From the NCBI GenBank assembly GCA_963931865.1, contig OZ007517.1, positions 10,932,899-10,996,898 of the forward strand: DNA of 64,000 nucleotides. Direction: 5' to 3'. Below are positions 9,129 to 19,449 of the stretch, one piece after another; positions within the stretch are counted from its first letter, which is position 1, and every line of letters begins with the position of its first letter. The translations under genes were made by a program, and so were the position numbers. The DNA comes from Axinella damicornis. Taxonomy: Eukaryota; Porifera; Demospongiae; Axinellida; Axinellidae. The notes below the pieces were generated by a model. That model was not told the DNA's origin, made no database searches, and worked only from the letters and a program-made list of their open reading frames with translations.

Positions 9129-10440
9129 ATGGCCAGCGATGAAGGCAGCGCTAGCGCAAAGGTGACTGTATTGCGTACCGTACCCTCCGTCAACGGACGA
9201 GAAGGAGAAACGATGGCCTCTGGAAGATTCCCAGGGACTGTCGACCGAGTTCGAGCGGCGTGGGCTAGCTGCACCAAGGGTACTGTTTTTTCCTCCGTAT
9301 TCATCCTCCTCACCACTAGTGTAGGTGCGGGGACGCTTTCCCTGCCGTACGCCTTCGCGCAAGGGGGGCTGGTTATCTCCAGCGTGGTCCTGCTGCTCGT
9401 GGTGCTGGTGGCCGTGATGTCGGGCGTCTACCTCTTCGCGGCCAAGCGGTACTGCACTGAAGTGTTTCCCGAGATGGAAGTCTGGGGCTACGAGGACCTG
9501 GCACAGGCGGCGTTTGGAGCTATTGGGCGGGTGAGACGATTTTCCTTCTCGTCGCAGTAGCAAGCCTCCCTGGGTCACACTGACGTCAGCAGCACAGCAG
9601 CAGACTAAGTTGTAACTTGATTATCCACAAACCGGACATAGGCTAGCCTCGTGCCCAGGCCTTCCTTCTTACCCCAGCGTTTGTCACCTGCAGTACGTGG
9701 GGAAGGCCTGGTAAAACTCATCACTTGAAGTGGTGTACATGGACGTGTAGAGGAGTGGCTTTACAGCTGTGAGGCGGCTTTCTGACCTTGAGAAATGTCT
9801 TCCTGATGTTGACTGCTCAGTCACTCAGTGTCCCATTGCTTCAATTGGTAGCACACTCACTCGTGATTTTTCCGGGAATGTGCCACACGTCCATGTACGT
9901 CACCGCAAATGATGAGTTTACCAGGGCTTGACTACCTGTGATGTTGGGACTCCCTCCACACACACACACATGTGCGAACACACATGCAGATAGCAGTGCT
10001 GGTGACGCTGGTAGTGCTGCTCTTCCTCTCTCTGATTGCGTACATGATCTACGCCAGAGACCAGGTACCAGGCCATCACGTAGCTGTCACTGTGTATCCA
10101 AGTGCTATTGATTGTATCATAGCCATGGCAAGTAATGATATCTGACCCTCCCCAGCTTGACCAAATCATCCAGTTTGCTCTGGAAAAGACTGGCCACATT
10201 CCTTCCTGCTCCCCACTGGTCAACTGTGCTGTGCTTATGGCGATGGCATTCATTCCAATCTTTCCGGTGACTCTACTGCGTACCCTCACACCACTCCAGA
10301 TTACAAGCACTGTGAGGTAGAGTGTGAGTTAGCTGCCCAGTAAGACTGCATCGCTTATCACTTCCATGCATGACACCCACCCACATAACCCCCCCCCCCC
10401 CCCCCCCCCCCTCCTTTCTTACCCACCACACATGTACACA

Positions 10441-10485
<45 letters not shown>

Positions 10486-13400
10486 TTGTACACAATTCCA
10501 CACGCACACACACGCACACACACACGCGCACACACGCGCACACACACGCACACACACACGTGCACACACACACACGCACACATACACTTGTACACAATTA
10601 CACACACTGGTACACACAGTTTCTTCTGTATTGCCTACATGGCTGTTGTCACTCTGATCAAGACTAGCCTAGCTTGGGCCAATTTGAATGGCAGCCCCAA
10701 CACCACCAACTTGTCGGCCACCACCCCCACCGTCATCCCTCCTGACCATCACATCCAGCTGTGGCCTGTGGGGGTCACTGGCCTCCTCACCTCCATCTCA
10801 TACTGCAGTCTCTCCTTTGTCTGCCAGTTCAACCTGCTCCCCTTGCAGAGGGAACTGAAAGGGCCGCAGCGGAAGTGGAGGCTCTACTCCATCGTGATTT
10901 GGGCAACACTGCTCGCCTATGGGCTGTATAATGTGGTCATCTTCAGCGGATACTTCAATGTAAGTTATTTTCCATCTCCACGTGGTCAGTGCTGGTGCTC
11001 CATTGGACTGTCCTCCCGTCTCTGTCCCATCCCCATCTCTCCCATCTCTGTCCCATCCCCATCTCTGCCCCATCTCTGTCCCATCTCTGCCCCGTCTCTG
11101 TCCCATCTCTGCCCCATCTCTGTCCCATCTCTGCCCCGTCTCTGTCCCATCTCTGCCCCATCTCTGTCCCATCTCATCTCTCCCATCTCTGTCCAATCTC
11201 TGTCCCGTCTCTGTCCCATCTCTGCCCCATCTCTCTCCCATCTCTGTCCCATCTCTGTCCCATCTCTGTCCCGTCTCTGTCCCATCTCTGTCCCATCTCT
11301 GCCCCATCTCTGTCCCATCCCCATCTCTGTCCCATCTCTGCCCCGTCTCTGTCCCATCTCTGCCCCATCTCTGTCCCATCTCTGCCCCATCTCTCTCCCA
11401 TCTCTGCCCCGTCTCTGTCCCATCTCTGCCCCATCTCTGTCCCATCTCTGCCCCATCTCTCTCCCATCTCTGTCCAATCTCTGTCCCGTCTCTGTCCCAT
11501 CTCTGCCCCATCTCTGTCCCATCCCCATCTCTGCCCCATCTCTCTCTCCCATCTCTGTCCCATCTCTGCCCCGTCTCTGTCCAGTTCTTTGGCACGCTGC
11601 AGACAGATATCATGCTGAACTACCCCCACAATGACATCCTAGTCACCACTGCTCGTGTGGCGCTCTTCCTCACGCTGGTCTTGAACTATCCCGTCCTGCT
11701 CCACCCAATGCGGGGCTCCTTCAACCGCCTCCTGGCCTTCCTCTACAACTCTCTACGGCAATGCATGACACGCCAGCAGTGGGAAGAGTCGCAACCCCTT
11801 CTTCCCAAGTCCACATCCACCGAGTGGAAGGTACAGCTCATGATAAGTCCCTTCTCCTCCCTCTCTTCCCCCTGACAGTTGTTTATATTGTACTGTGGCT
11901 GCTATCCGCTCCTCTCCTGTTAGATTCCCACCCTGGTGTGGTTCTGTGAGACATGGGTGATCTTTGGGGCCTCCTTCCTTCCTGCCAGCTTCATACCCAA
12001 TGTGAGAGTGTGTGTGGACGTGTGGACTGGGTTGGTGCACCAGTGAGTGTGTGTGGACGTGTGGGCTGGGTTGGTGCACCAGTGAGTGTGTGTGGATGTG
12101 TGGGCGGGGTTGGTGCACCAGTGTGTGTGGACGTGGTGTGGGTGCACCAGTGAGTGTGTGTGGACGTGTGGGCTGGGTTGGTGCACCAGTGAGTGTGTGT
12201 GGACATGTGGGTTAGGGTTAGTCAGTAGTGTGCTGTTATTGACCTCTTTAAATTATTCATTTGCAGTCACCTAGGAGACACACCATCTGTTAGGGAAGTT
12301 TTCACAAGGTTCTTTTGTTGGACACCTTGTTGGCTTTGTGATGAGATTTGTTCCTAGGCCCACAGGTAGTAAATCCTATATAGTAGGTTGCAGGCTGACC
12401 TCATGCATGGACCATTATTGAGGCAGTGGTGGACTTATGAGTGGCTTTGACTTCCTGTTGGCCTCTATTGCTTGAGGATTTGCTTGGACTGTCCTTAGCA
12501 GTATAGCACTCAGGATAGGCCTATGAAGATACTGATCATTACTTAGCGTATGGCCGTATATCCAAGTGGAAAATTGAAATTTGCGCCCCGGCCGCGTGCT
12601 GGTCATATCCGCTACGTGCTACCATAGATAATAGACTTGGTGCTACAAACTACGTACTACAATACAAACTTGAAACTCTAGATTGCCGTGAACGAATGGG
12701 CTCAGTACGGAAGCGACGAAAAGCTGGGCGTGGGACTGGGAAGGAGGCTACCACGAACTTGAAACTCAGTACAGACAGCTGGGCAATGAACGGCGAATGT
12801 GGCAATTGGCTCAACGTAGTGTCATAGTCCACGTACAACAAACTTGACACTCCACACTGAACTTAAAACTGCAGACCGTCATCAAGCAGAGGCCCAAGGT
12901 ATACACCTATACCGCGTACCGGTAGTCTGCATCGCAAACTTTAGCCTCATACCCAGGCCTGGGTACGAGGCTACGCAAACTTATGCTCAGGCCCCACCCC
13001 CAATATATACAATGCAAAGTGATAGCCAGTGCAAATCACTAGACAACAAAATGAAACAAGCTGAGTCTTATAGATGCAGGGAATATAGCTACAATGACAT
13101 ACTAAAATGCGCCTTTTCAGCAACTTCATGGTCTTTCAGCCAACTGACTAGCGGAAATAGAAACACTGAATGGTTCAGCCAGCAATAGCCCTCCTCGGTC
13201 ACACACTCACTTCCAACAATGCTGATCATGAATCAAAAGCTTTGACCATTTTCATAACTGCCCAGCCTGCACTACTATATTGGCATCATCACATGCAGTA
13301 CGTCAGGCGAGCCCCACAATGCCCTGCATTCCCCTAGTTTATCATTATGAGCTTTCAGAATGACGATGGATGTCCACAAAGCCGCTAGCTTGTCGAGATG

Positions 13401-13880
13401 GTGGCCAGGACAAGATATTGCCAGCTGCAGGGGGTGTGTACACGAAGTGACTCTACAATGCCTAGTCTAAATTCGACTGGGCAGTTTTGGTCCCGCGGTC
13501 CTTCATATTCATGCACCCAGTCATCTCATTGTGTGACATCTCTGCAGGTGGGGTATGTGTGGAACTTCGTAGGGTCTATTGGAGGAGTGCTTGTGTTCTA
13601 TGTCTACCCAGCAGCCTTCTATTTGAGGCTGCGCTACCTGCGGTACATGCACCGTGCAAAGAAAAATCAAGTGACAGTTTGCTCCCAGTACGACGTCCGC
13701 GCTGTAGGCAAGGAGGTCGTGGCCTACACCATTCTGTTTGTGGGGTTGCTGCTGGTCGTTGTGGAGAACTATCAGGCCATTGATGCCATTGTGACGGGTG
13801 TGCACAAGTTTCAACCATCTTCTCTGTGCACACAAACAAAATGTGGTAGTGGGGTGGCAAACCTCACAGGTTACAGATAG
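9129..13880 (+). CDS. SLC38-type neutral amino acid transporter
   Basis: Model: join(9129..9530, 9990..10064, 10156..10316, 10620..10959, 11585..11830, 11924..12001, 13548..13880), 544 residues. All phases close on TAG 13878-13880, and every intron is GT-AG. The protein is a polytopic membrane permease of the amino acid/auxin permease superfamily. TM1 carries the family signature [17 protein letters not shown] (~residue 65), followed by further hydrophobic spans such as [35 protein letters not shown] and [17 protein letters not shown] loop of ~30 residues rich in N, T and P ([14 protein letters not shown]) has N-glycosylation sequons and is probably extracellular. SLC38 proteins move small neutral amino acids with Na+ or H+. 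The subtype cannot be fixed; SLC36/AVT relatives are the alternative. Several introns hold microsatellites or minisatellites that touch the splice sites. Confidence 0.88.
9704..9930. repeat. Long inverted repeat in SLC38 intron 1
   Basis: About 40 bp at 9708-9748 (CTGGTAAAACTCATCAC...) is imperfectly complementary to 9885-9924, flanking ~135 bp of unique DNA. It resembles a MITE. A TAGCCTCGTGCCCAGGCC half-arm at 9644-9661 precedes it. Confidence 0.6.
10389..10612. repeat. Poly-C and (CA)n microsatellite, SLC38 intron 3
   Basis: A run of about 23 C is followed by (CA)n with CG interruptions, reaching almost to the 3' splice site at 10619. Confidence 0.95.
11013..11584. repeat. 20-bp (2 x 10) minisatellite, SLC38 intron 4
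   Basis: Tandem copies of TCTGTCCCATCTCTGCCCCA and variants fill the intron and run straight into the acceptor CTCTGTCCAG at 11584. All long frames here are repeat artefacts. Confidence 0.95.
12002..12215. repeat. 39-bp minisatellite starting at SLC38 exon 6 donor
   Basis: About five units with period 39, each containing GTGAGTGTGTGTGGACGTG. The intron's own donor reads GTGAGAGTGTGTGTGGACG, so the array repeats the splice-donor region itself. Confidence 0.9.
12216..13547. other. SLC38 intron 6, remainder
   Basis: No coding signal was seen. A single long arm of the palindromic MITE family (GCGACGAAAAGCTGGGCGTG ... GAGGCTA) ends at ~12751, and a complete mini-copy lies at 12942-12973. Confidence 0.6.
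12942..12973. mobile_element. 32-bp palindromic MITE with 9-bp target duplication
   Basis: Only the two arms remain (TAGCCTCATACCCAGG / CCTGGGTACGAGGCTA). The flanks are both CGCAAACTT, at 12933-12941 and 12974-12982. Confidence 0.9.
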
Positions 13881-14247
13881 ACAGGTTGTGTAGCATTCAA
13901 CTGTATCTATTTATGTGAGCCAGTGAAGAGAGACTCTTTGGTCAATTAATGTTGCTATATGCAAGAATGAATATTATTAAATTCTGTAAATCATTTTTGT
14001 AGAAATGAAATGTTACAAAACTAAAAGCAGTATGCAAAATAATGAAGTCAACATACAAGCAAAAATAAAAGAACGCTGACATCTTGTGCTACCTCGTGAT
14101 CACCTCACATAGACCCTCAGCATTCCTGCATTGGGCTCGTCAAATCTGCAGGGACGATCACATTCCCATGCTGTGAATAGCCACCTCTATTGTTGGCCCC
14201 ATTGAATGTAGACCAACAATTCGGGGGTCCCATGGCAACCATATGCA
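13881..14247. other. Shared 3' intergenic space between convergent genes
   Basis: 367 bp lie between the SLC38 stop and the N4BP2-like stop on the opposite strand. It is AT-rich with no coding signal. Confidence 0.7.
14064..14069 (+). terminator. Poly(A) signal AATAAA for SLC38 gene
   Basis: Canonical hexamer 184 bp after the stop codon, in an A-rich context. Confidence 0.6.
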
Positions 14248-17200
14248 TTATAGCACTAATGGCACGCAGACGTACGTGTATCCACGGTGCTGCAGATACT
14301 GTATGACAGCTGGCTTGATCCGCGCCTCCCTCCCCTTGCTGTGGATGCCACGCCCAGTGATCACATGAACATCCTTTCCTATATATGGAAATTGTTACAA
14401 ACTTTCAGCACTTGTCATACACACCCCCTTTTGCCACACCCATTTAATTGGCTAATAATGACATTGCATGCAAGACTGAGACCAACCATTACCATGCTGT
14501 GAGTACCTGATACTGGCCAAAGCACTTCAAGTGTATGCATCTCCAGCTCTGTCTTAAATGACAGTTAGGGTACACAGGCTCGGACACGTGTTCATACAAA
14601 GAATCGTAACTTCATACCAAAGAGCATCCACGTCAGTGCAGTACGGATCTAAGACTGGCGTGGGGAAAGTATTCACACTCTAGTTGAGCTAGTAACACTG
14701 TACTACTTCTCACATGTTAAATTTCATGCAATTTTTGAAGATCCACCCTAGGCGTTAGATTGAGTGCTGAAAGCACAAGACTCATGCTGTAGTCGTGGAT
14801 ATGCATCAATCATCAGCTGAACTGCATGCAGGACAGATCACACAGGCCACTAGGACACACTCGACCCATGGCCAGTGCCAGTAAACGTGCCATCATAAGT
14901 GGGTGATTAGCCCAATGGGAATACGCCGTACAGTTCCTGTCACAGTGCACTCCGAGCTTATACCTTTCATTGCAGTGGTTAGCTTCAACTCCAGTGCTTC
15001 CAGTGCCTCACTGACGTGCAGGCCGTGCAGGTCCAGGGAGTTTGAGGACTGGTCATTCCTATAGTGGGAGGAAGAACTCGATGGCAGGTTGCTCGTCCAA
15101 TAACACGCTTGGGGATTTGGTCTCAGAAGTGTATGTTATAGCCATACAGAATGCTGGGGTGCTGCACAAGTAGATTTTGTAGAAGTGTGTCTGAGATCGT
15201 ACGCTGCTGCTTGTGCATGTACTGTGCTATGGTCAGCCACTGATACCTAGTGCTTGCAGTTGGGTGACTCACAGTAGTTGGAAGGTGAGTTCAGCTGCTC
15301 GCCGGTTGGCTTGTTTCATCTTCTCAGTGTGCATGTGACCCTGTGTATGTGTCATCATTGGTGATAAGTATGACTGTATACGCAGTTGGACTAGGACAGC
15401 ACACACAAAGTGTTGGGAAATGGGTATTGCTGTCTATGACTGCATGTGTGTGGTCAACATACTAGACATAAACGTTACTATGAGTTGCACCTGCTGAGCA
15501 TAGTAGGAGGCAATCTGCCCCTGCTTCATGCTGCGGGCATGCGCTGCCTTCTGGAAGGCCTCAGCACGCAGCTTTGCATGTAGTGTGGCCTCTGCCCTGA
15601 GGTCCCTGTAGGAGGGAGGCTGTTCCTTGTCCAGGTTCTGGTAGGGACTGGGGTGGCGTGCGGCTGCAGGGGAAGGTTGGGGACTAGTCAGAGAAGCGTA
15701 ACCCGGGGAGTGAGTCACCTCGTACCTTCCTCATCTGGCTTGAGCTTCCTCCCCACTGACTTAGGAGACCTCTGCTTGTGAGGGGAGGAGGAGGGAGGGA
15801 GTGGAGGGTGCCTTTTGGGAGAGGAGGAGGAGGATGGTGGATGGAGGCGGTGACTCCTGGCCTTGCGACCATGCGTGTTACCATCAGTGGTATCCACAGC
15901 TGCCACCAGTGCCTTTAGCTGTGTAGTTGTTCCTTGAAAGTTGAAGCTGTGTGTGTGACACACATCAGGTCCATACATGTGTACGCATGGTGTGTGTGTG
16001 TATGTGAGTGTGTGAGTGTGTGTGCCTACGCTTGTACTGTAGTCACACCTGTTCTGCACTAGCACTCGGTTGATGACACTCTTGTTGAGTTGGGGGAAGT
16101 CATGATACAGCTGGCTGAGCTGAATCTTGCGGGCAGCATTTCCATGGCACGCTGTCTTCAATGCAGCAGACTACAGGAGAGAATGCATACAGTTGGTGTG
16201 GATGAAGTTGAGATAGATAATTATGTCGACAAATTAAAGTCTGTCCGTTACGCCTAATTGGGATTTTTAGTATTCCCGCTCAAATGAGCATGTAGTGAAG
16301 ACTGTGGGCAGTTTCTCTGTACAGAGGTCGCACAAGAGCAAGTGAGCAATGAAGGTGCAGCCATTGGCCTTTGGGTCTCCAGATGCCTTGGTCTCAACCT
16401 ACACTTGCTACAGAGCTAACAGCAGGGGAGTAGCTACGAGGGGTGTGCCACTGGTTACTCAGACACTGTGAGGTCATGGCTTGTGTGTTGAGAATATGGA
16501 GCAACACAGCATACCAATTGTTGGCATGTGGGTCACCACATCGCTGAAATGACCACTGGTTTACAAAGTTCAGACTCCCCTGGTACAGAAGTATTTGTAC
16601 AAACGTACCACCTCCCAGTTCTCCATCTCTCCTGCGAACTGTTCTCCTATGATCTCACTTAAAGAGCTCACACCCTCCCTAGCATGGGACGGAGGTGCTG
16701 TGTTGCGGTGCTGCCTGACCCCCCCAGTAGCAGATGAGAAGGGGAGGGAGGAGGAGGCACTTCGACGAGAGGCCTTTTGCCATTCAGTGGTTGCCAGTCT
16801 CTTGTCTTGTTTGTTGTCCTCTGCCACCTGCAGTTCCTGTGCCAGGGCACTGTCCTGCAGTTCCTGTGCCAGGACACTATCTTAGGGAGTGAGATGTGAG
16901 AATAAAAAATGGGATACGAAATCATTAGAACAAAGTTCATTGCTTAAGCCTCCTTCACAGGCTTGCAAAAGATCTGCCACTGACACAATTAGCTTAGGAT
17001 ATCAGTAAAAATGAGGGGTTTCTCTCCAAGCAGTCAGTCTTCAGAAATAGCTCCACTAATTACAGCTGGCATACCTTCCATTAGCAGTTTCTCCGAGTGG
17101 AACTGGTACTCATTCTTCTTACACTGCAGGGACAGTGACATACTGCACAGTACATGTGGGGTGGACATGAGTGTGGCCATACTGGACATGTGGACATGAA

Positions 17201-19016
17201 GGCAATACCTTTAAAGTGTCACACCACTTCTTGTGTATCTCACTGGCTGCACGCTCTGATAGCAGCACTACTAGATCATCCTCTCTCATGGTACCTGCAC
17301 CCAATCAGAGCAGGTCATGTGACCTCACACATGCACATGACACCAAAGGCACTCACCTGGGAAAGGCAGCAGCTCCGTCACAGACCCAAACATCTCCTGC
17401 AGCTGGAGGGCCAAGGATGGTGTCAGTTTCAGAACAAGATTATCATCACTCTCAGGGGCCTCCCCTTCCTTTGCTGGTGGTGTCCTTTGCTCTTCTGGAG
17501 GGGGTTGTGGAGGGGGTCCTGGGGAGTGTCGCGGCGGGGAGTTTTGCAGTTCAAGGTTAAGTTCCTGCTGTAATTGTCTTGCTATCTCTTCGTCATCAAC
17601 ACAGTCTGGATGCACGTCTGTTTCAGTAACATTAAACTGTTCACGACCAAGCTGACCAAATGTCATTCCTTCCGAGTCCCCATGCAAATATTCAAGCACT
17701 TGCTGAGTAATATTCTTTGTATCCTGGGCGACGTCATCATCAGCCTGCACCCAAGGTGCATGTTCTCTAGTGAAGCCCGAGGAACTGATGTTTGAGTTGG
17801 TATCCTCTGTCCCTACTTCATTACCGGCATGAGGATAGGAGTAGCCAAGGAGGGCTCTGGACACTGCTGCCTCCACGTCCCCTCCACAGTGATGGTACAA
17901 CTGCTCCAGATAGTTTGCATCCAAATCGGGGAAACATTCCCTCAGGAATCCAAGGTCCCCTGCCTCCCCGTCGCCCCCTGACTCAGCTGTATGGCTACCA
18001 CCAGTCGCTATGGAGCAAGTTGGAGGGTAAGTGGTCAGCGGTTCCAGGCCTTCACTGCAAGCTGGAGGGTAAGTGGTCAGCGGTTCCAGGCCTTCACTGC
18101 AAGCTGGAGGGTAAGTGGTCAGCGGTTCCAGGCCTTCACTGCAAACTGAACTTAAGTCATCTACCAGGTCTGGTCCCAACACTGCAAGGTCACTAACAGC
18201 ACCTTCATTATAGTGTGTGGCTGTGTTGTCACGGGGGATGCAGGAGACAGCAATCAACGGACTGCTCATGCTGAGTCCCAAGGGAGAATTAGAGGAGGAG
18301 GGAGGGAGTTCCTCAACAACAGGTGGCGATGATAGATTAGTGTCCTTAGGGTATTGCTCATCAAATGTGGAGATTAGCAGGGGCACCCTATCTTGTTCTT
18401 CTGCCTCACTGTTGAGGTATCCCGATGGAAAGTAATCTCCCGAGTGTGAGGTTGGGGATCCAAGAGTGAACGTTGGTGATCTCTCTTGCCGTACTACGTC
18501 ACTGACAGAGGGGACGGATGATGAGGGCAGGACAGCACAGGGACTGTCCTCAGGGGGAACGTCAAGGTGACTGTCACTAAGGTGAACGTAATCAGGGGGA
18601 GGGAGAACGTCTTCAGCTGAAGGAAAGAGCTCCAGTAGCTGGTCTTCAATACGTGCAATGGGCACAGCATCAGCCGGAGTGGTAGGCAGTTCTGTGTGCA
18701 CTGACCCAGTGGACGCAGTGCATCGCCGCTGCTCAGCTGGGGGAGCGACTGTGGGCACCTTCTGTATGATGGCGGGGTCATCGAATGAGGAGTCACTGTG
18801 CTGTTCAGGGGAGAGGAAGACATGAGAAACAGCTTGAGCGGTGAGAGTGGGAGGCAGTGAGTAGGTAGGGTCTGTATTCTTCTGCAGTTCTTCACGTGAC
18901 TCCCAGCTAGCACGCTGTGTGGGGGGAGACTGCTCAATGGCTGTTGAAGTCCCTGTGGGTTTGTCACCCTCCATTGCACAGACATCCCCAGCAGACACAG
19001 CCCCGATAGCTTGCTG
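14248..19016 (-). CDS. N4BP2: N4BP2-like C-terminal half: CUE-like, DUF1771, Smr
   Basis: Model: complement(14248..14378, 14964..15058, 15273..15340, 15491..15663, 15726..15946, 16049..16170, 16609..16880, 17075..17123, 17209..17294, 17357..19016). Phases are continuous over 958 codons to TAA 14250-14248. The big first exon is acidic and low-complexity with a CUE-like helix set (GFLRECFPDLDANYLEQLYH) and KLTPSLALQLQEMFG, a signature remembered from N4BP2. Next come EIHKKWCDTLK, SLSEIIGEQFAG and a CUE-like KIQLSQLYHDFPQL. DUF1771 follows (YRDLRAEATLHAKLRAEAFQ), then an Smr domain opening NSLDLHGLHVSEAL and closing VHVITGRGIHSKG. Smr domains are nucleases or nucleic-acid binders; N4BP2 binds ubiquitin and couples a kinase with nicking activity. 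The start is open: either spliced from exon 19450-19762 or a separate gene starting at ATG 18974. Confidence 0.88.
18019..18144 (-). repeat. In-frame 42-bp x 3 coding repeat
   Basis: Three nearly identical copies encode CSEGLEPLTTYPPA. The period is a multiple of three, so the reading frame is kept. Confidence 0.9.
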
Positions 19017-19449
19017 CTGGACGCCAATTGCAGGCAGGGATTTATATAGGATTTGTTTGTTGGGGGGTGGGGGGAGAACAAGTGATTGTAGGTAAACCGG
19101 TGTGCAAGCACACGGGGTACTGCAGCTGCGTTTTAGTATTTAGTTCTAGTTAGTTTCTGCATTCTGTTAAATGTTTGTTGCTGGTAGTTTTATAATTATA
19201 GTTGTGCTCCTCCTCCTCCTTAGGACGTTATTAGTTGTAGTTAACTACCATGGAAATGACCTAACTTAATTATGCAGTGTCAGATATGGCAAAGCGAAGC
19301 CGAGAAAAAATATTGTGTGCCCCCGACGTTGCTTCTGGTGACTTCTGATGCTCCAGAACGTTCACATTTGATGACGCAAAATGCACCAGTGGAGATGTAG
19401 TACTATAACTACATGATTAATAATGATATCATGAATATGTCGTCATTAT
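19017..19449. other. Gap between the N4BP2-like halves
   Basis: 433 bp with no exon recognised. On the minus strand it follows the in-frame TGA of exon 19450-19762 and precedes the acceptor at 19017; it would be intron or intergenic DNA depending on the gene model. Confidence 0.5.

Noticed and set aside
10986..11629. Frames of 150-420 codons on both strands
   Set aside because: Translations of the intronic 20-bp minisatellite in SLC38; the phased exon model passes around it.
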